From the NCBI GenBank assembly GCA_027563935.2, contig CM050449.1:14956501-15020500 (forward strand): a DNA stretch of 64,000 nucleotides. The letters are read 5' to 3'. Shown one piece after another: positions 61,351 through 64,000 of this stretch; the first letter of the stretch is position 1, and each line of letters begins with the position of its first letter. A program made the translations under genes and the position numbers. The notes beneath the pieces were generated by a model that saw nothing but the letters and a program-made list of their open reading frames with translations, made no database searches and was not told the DNA's origin. The stretch comes from Costus lasius (Eukaryota > Streptophyta > Magnoliopsida > Zingiberales > Costaceae).

Positions 61351-63757
61351 GAAGGGAGGCCCCTCTTTTGAGATGTTCTATTACTTAGCAGCTACATTTC
61401 CCTGCGGGTGGTTTATTAATTAAAAGGTTAAGGTAATTAATTAATTAATCACAAAGTGTTTCTGAAAGCGATTATTAAAAGTTAAGTGATGGTAATTTCG
61501 AAGTGTTTCTCAAAGCACATTCCTAAAAATGAACTTAGAAAACATGCACGAGCGGCTTGTTCTTGAAATGCTTTCTTTAACGCACATTTATCATTACCTT
61601 TCTTATATATAGATTTGCTCTTGTACGATCACAATGCGGGGTAATGATTCTGTTTTTGACCAATTGCTCATTGAATCTTATTTCCTATCCTTTTTTTTAT
61701 TCGCAAAGACAAAAATCTAATATATCACTAAATTTAACACAATTCAGAACCGATTAATTAAAAGAGAGAAAAGAAAAGGAAATTGACAAGGGGACAAAAT
61801 GAAATTCCGGAACTTGAAACCATGCAGCTAGCTAGCTAGCTAATCAAGAGGTGGCTCGCGTAGATCTGCTGGTAGCTAGTGATAGATCTCCTGGCCGCCA
61901 CCACGGCAAACGTGTACGGTCCGTAAATTTTAATAAAAAAGAAAGCAATCTAAAAGTTCAATGCGGATCTATTATGATAGCGTTGGAAATGCAAAGCATC
62001 ATGCATGTCCAGCTTTTGTGGCGTATAATCTACTGAGTTAATGGCTGTAATCTGGGATGTAGTATCCCACATACTGCACACACTCACATGCACGTGATAT
62101 TTAGTCACATAATCCATGCCTTTCATCTCTTGTTTCTTCGATATACCCTTGACTAACTCTCATGACATGAGCATGCATGCTGCAAGTCAATTTGATATCA
62201 TAACGCAAGAAAATTGAACTTGAATCATCTGCACAATGCAGAAAACTTCTTGAATCAAAACAGAGAAAGTAATATAGTATAGAGACGATCATTCGTAAAG
62301 TTTCTTTCCAATGCACACAGCATTCATGAAAGCAGATCGACCATGAAAGCAGGAATTGGGAGCAAGTACCGATATATATATGTGTGAATTGGCCTGCCTA
62401 CCTGTCAACTGAGTTGATTTGATGTGTCTGCATGGGCTGATGTCCCAAGAAGCCGGAGCAGCATCATGGCGTGCATGGCCTCGAACGTGCATGGGCCTGG
62501 CCGGCCTAGATTTCTTTAGTCCTATCCTTCTGCCACGTCGGACTGATCTGGAGTCCACGATCTCCTCGCCGGTAGATTTCAAGAAGATTTCACGTGCCAC
62601 CAAATCTGTCGCAATATTCGGCTCCTTCCTTGATTGTCCTTTCTGGTCAATCTGTCTGAAGCTTAAAGTGAGCATGATCATGGTTTTTTGAACTTTGACC
62701 TAAAAGTGGGTGAAAAAAAACATGCATGACGTTGGAAATTGTTGCACCGAATCATCAAGCTCAAGGAGTACTGATTGTCTGCTTCGGCCAGCCAGCCAGC
62801 CAGCCAGCGGAGGAATTCAATCGGTTAAAACTGAACCGAACCAAACCGGTTCAGTTTGATCTAAAATTTTTTTTTTATAAAGATTTTAAAAATTAAAACC
62901 GAACCGTTCTTTAATAATCAAACTCGATCTACACCCGATTCTAGTGCTTCAACAGTATTCTATAATTTAATTACGTGAAACCCTCTAGAACGATCGGTAT
63001 GCTTTCGCTAAACCAATTACACGGATCGGATTTAAAGGTTGCCTTTGTGATTAAATTAAAGTCCCCATTTCACAAAAACGGCTCATGATTGGCCGGTCCT
63101 CCTGATCAGACAAGGATTCCATGTTCATTTTGCTTGTTCTGATCATATTCTCATGCCAATGGAGCTCCATGTTTAGGTTTACTTAATTCATTAATCTCTC
63201 GATCGGGGATATGCCATCCACTTTAAGTAATTAATTTATTCATTAATCACGCATTTATAATGTATTGAAGCATGGCATATATTCTTTTGTGGCACAATTG
63301 GACGCAGATATTGCTTTTGGTAACTAAAAGATATCTATCGGATAGAGCATCTTAATTGCTTAATTCTGTGTTCCTCTCCTTAATTTCTATGATTAATGGC
63401 TAATCATTGAGTATTGTGCGAATCCTCTTTACTGCAAGCAAGCTATAAATGGAGGCTTGCATGGCCTGCTGCTGTATATGCTCACTGCAGTGACTTCTGT
63501 TCTTCATTAGAAATTACGTAGCAGTAGCTGAATTTCATTATCATGCATGCAGGTACGTAGATCTATGCATCCACTGCATGCAGCTACTCATTTATGTGAT
63601 TAATGGCTTTAATTCTAACATTAAATTCTTGTGTCATGAATTCTGTCCTAATTACATGTAGGGTTCATAAATGGAGAGAAGAGATATAGAATGATAGACA
63701 GATTGAAGAGGTACGTAGGCGCCATGCATGCAGGGAGAGGGAGTAATTGCATGCATG
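61351..63757. other. intergenic region
   Basis: No coding gene supported. It includes GCTA repeats (61827-61841), a CAGC run (62790-62808) and a short ACCGGTT/AACCGAACC-rich piece (62820-62910) that resembles MITE interiors. The GCATGC-rich part near 63.5-63.76 kb leads into the hairpin. Confidence 0.5.
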
Positions 63758-63843
63758 AATTGGGGCTTCCCTCATTCCACGTGAGAAGTTGAGGTTGCAT
63801 GTCACCTCTGCTCCTCTCTCGTGGAGTGAGGGGAGCTCCAATT
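63758..63843 (+). ncRNA. miRNA-like hairpin, unassigned (miR159/319-like 3' arm)
   Basis: AATTGGGGCTTCCCTCATTCC pairs with GGAGTGAGGGGAGCTCCAATT. The stem continues CACGTGAGA against TCTCTCGTG and closes with GAGGT/ACCTC around a TGCATGTC loop. That is about 38 stem positions with few mismatches. The 3' arm at 63821-63841 matches miR319 or miR159 at about 16 of 21 bases by eye, mostly in the GGGAGCTCC half. The loop is much shorter than in real MIR159 or MIR319. It could be a new miRNA, a MITE-derived hairpin or chance. Pairing is equally good on the minus strand, so the strand is uncertain. Confidence 0.45.
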
Positions 63844-64000
63844 TTGATCTTCTCTCTCTCACGCCTCTCAAAGCACAGGTGGATATATTTTTTCCTTTTT
63901 AAAATGTTTATATTTATTATGTTACGGAGAAGAAATTTAAATTTAATAAACCTAAAACCATGTACTATTTCTTATTTGTATTTAATTATAATTAAATATA
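63844..64000. other. window end, AT-rich
   Basis: No feature seen beyond the hairpin flank. Confidence 0.6.

Overview
This is nuclear DNA of a flowering plant. It holds spliced genes with GT-AG introns, TATA-type promoters, a plant microRNA gene and many LTR retrotransposons and MITEs. The GC-rich 5' coding ends of the LEA2 and glycosyltransferase genes and the transposon load suggest a monocot, but the species cannot be named from the sequence alone.

Layout. 0-2.5 kb: the 3' end of a Copia element (long LTR) next to the 3' end of a Ty3-gypsy-type element (524-bp LTR), probably nested. 4.0-11.0 kb: complete neutral ceramidase gene, 9 coding exons (771 aa), with a 5'UTR intron and several upstream ORFs. 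13.1-13.8 kb: single-exon LEA2/NDR1-HIN1-like membrane protein, followed by a tRNA-Asp pseudogene and an orphan small ORF. 15.66-18.63 kb: young non-autonomous Copia element carrying gag and a protease fragment, with identical-length LTRs and a perfect target duplication. 18.8-19.6 kb: duplicated block with perfect heat-shock-element motifs, then a hAT MITE. 20.1-21.6 kb: five-exon reticulon-like gene (258 aa). 26.0-30.3 kb: large, nearly non-coding LTR element with only an RNase H tail. 30.5-32.75 kb: long inverted-repeat (foldback) element with a hAT MITE nested in one arm. 35.8-51.0 kb: 14-exon glycosyltransferase family 1/GT4-like gene (1026 aa) with a solo LTR in intron 4. 52.5-56.4 kb: purine-rich tract followed by three consecutive tandem-repeat arrays. 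59.24-59.42 kb (minus strand): a MIR319 hairpin with recognisable mature and star sequences. 63.76-63.84 kb: a second, unassigned miRNA-like hairpin whose 3' arm resembles the miR159/miR319 family.

The protein genes look like unrelated housekeeping or membrane genes: sphingolipid turnover, ER shaping, Golgi-type glycosylation and a stress-type membrane protein. They share no operon-like logic. The most unusual sequence is the tandem array at 53.5-56.4 kb. Its short units are inverted repeats whose two arms change together from unit to unit. All coordinates, splice sites and mismatch counts were worked out by eye and no database search was run.
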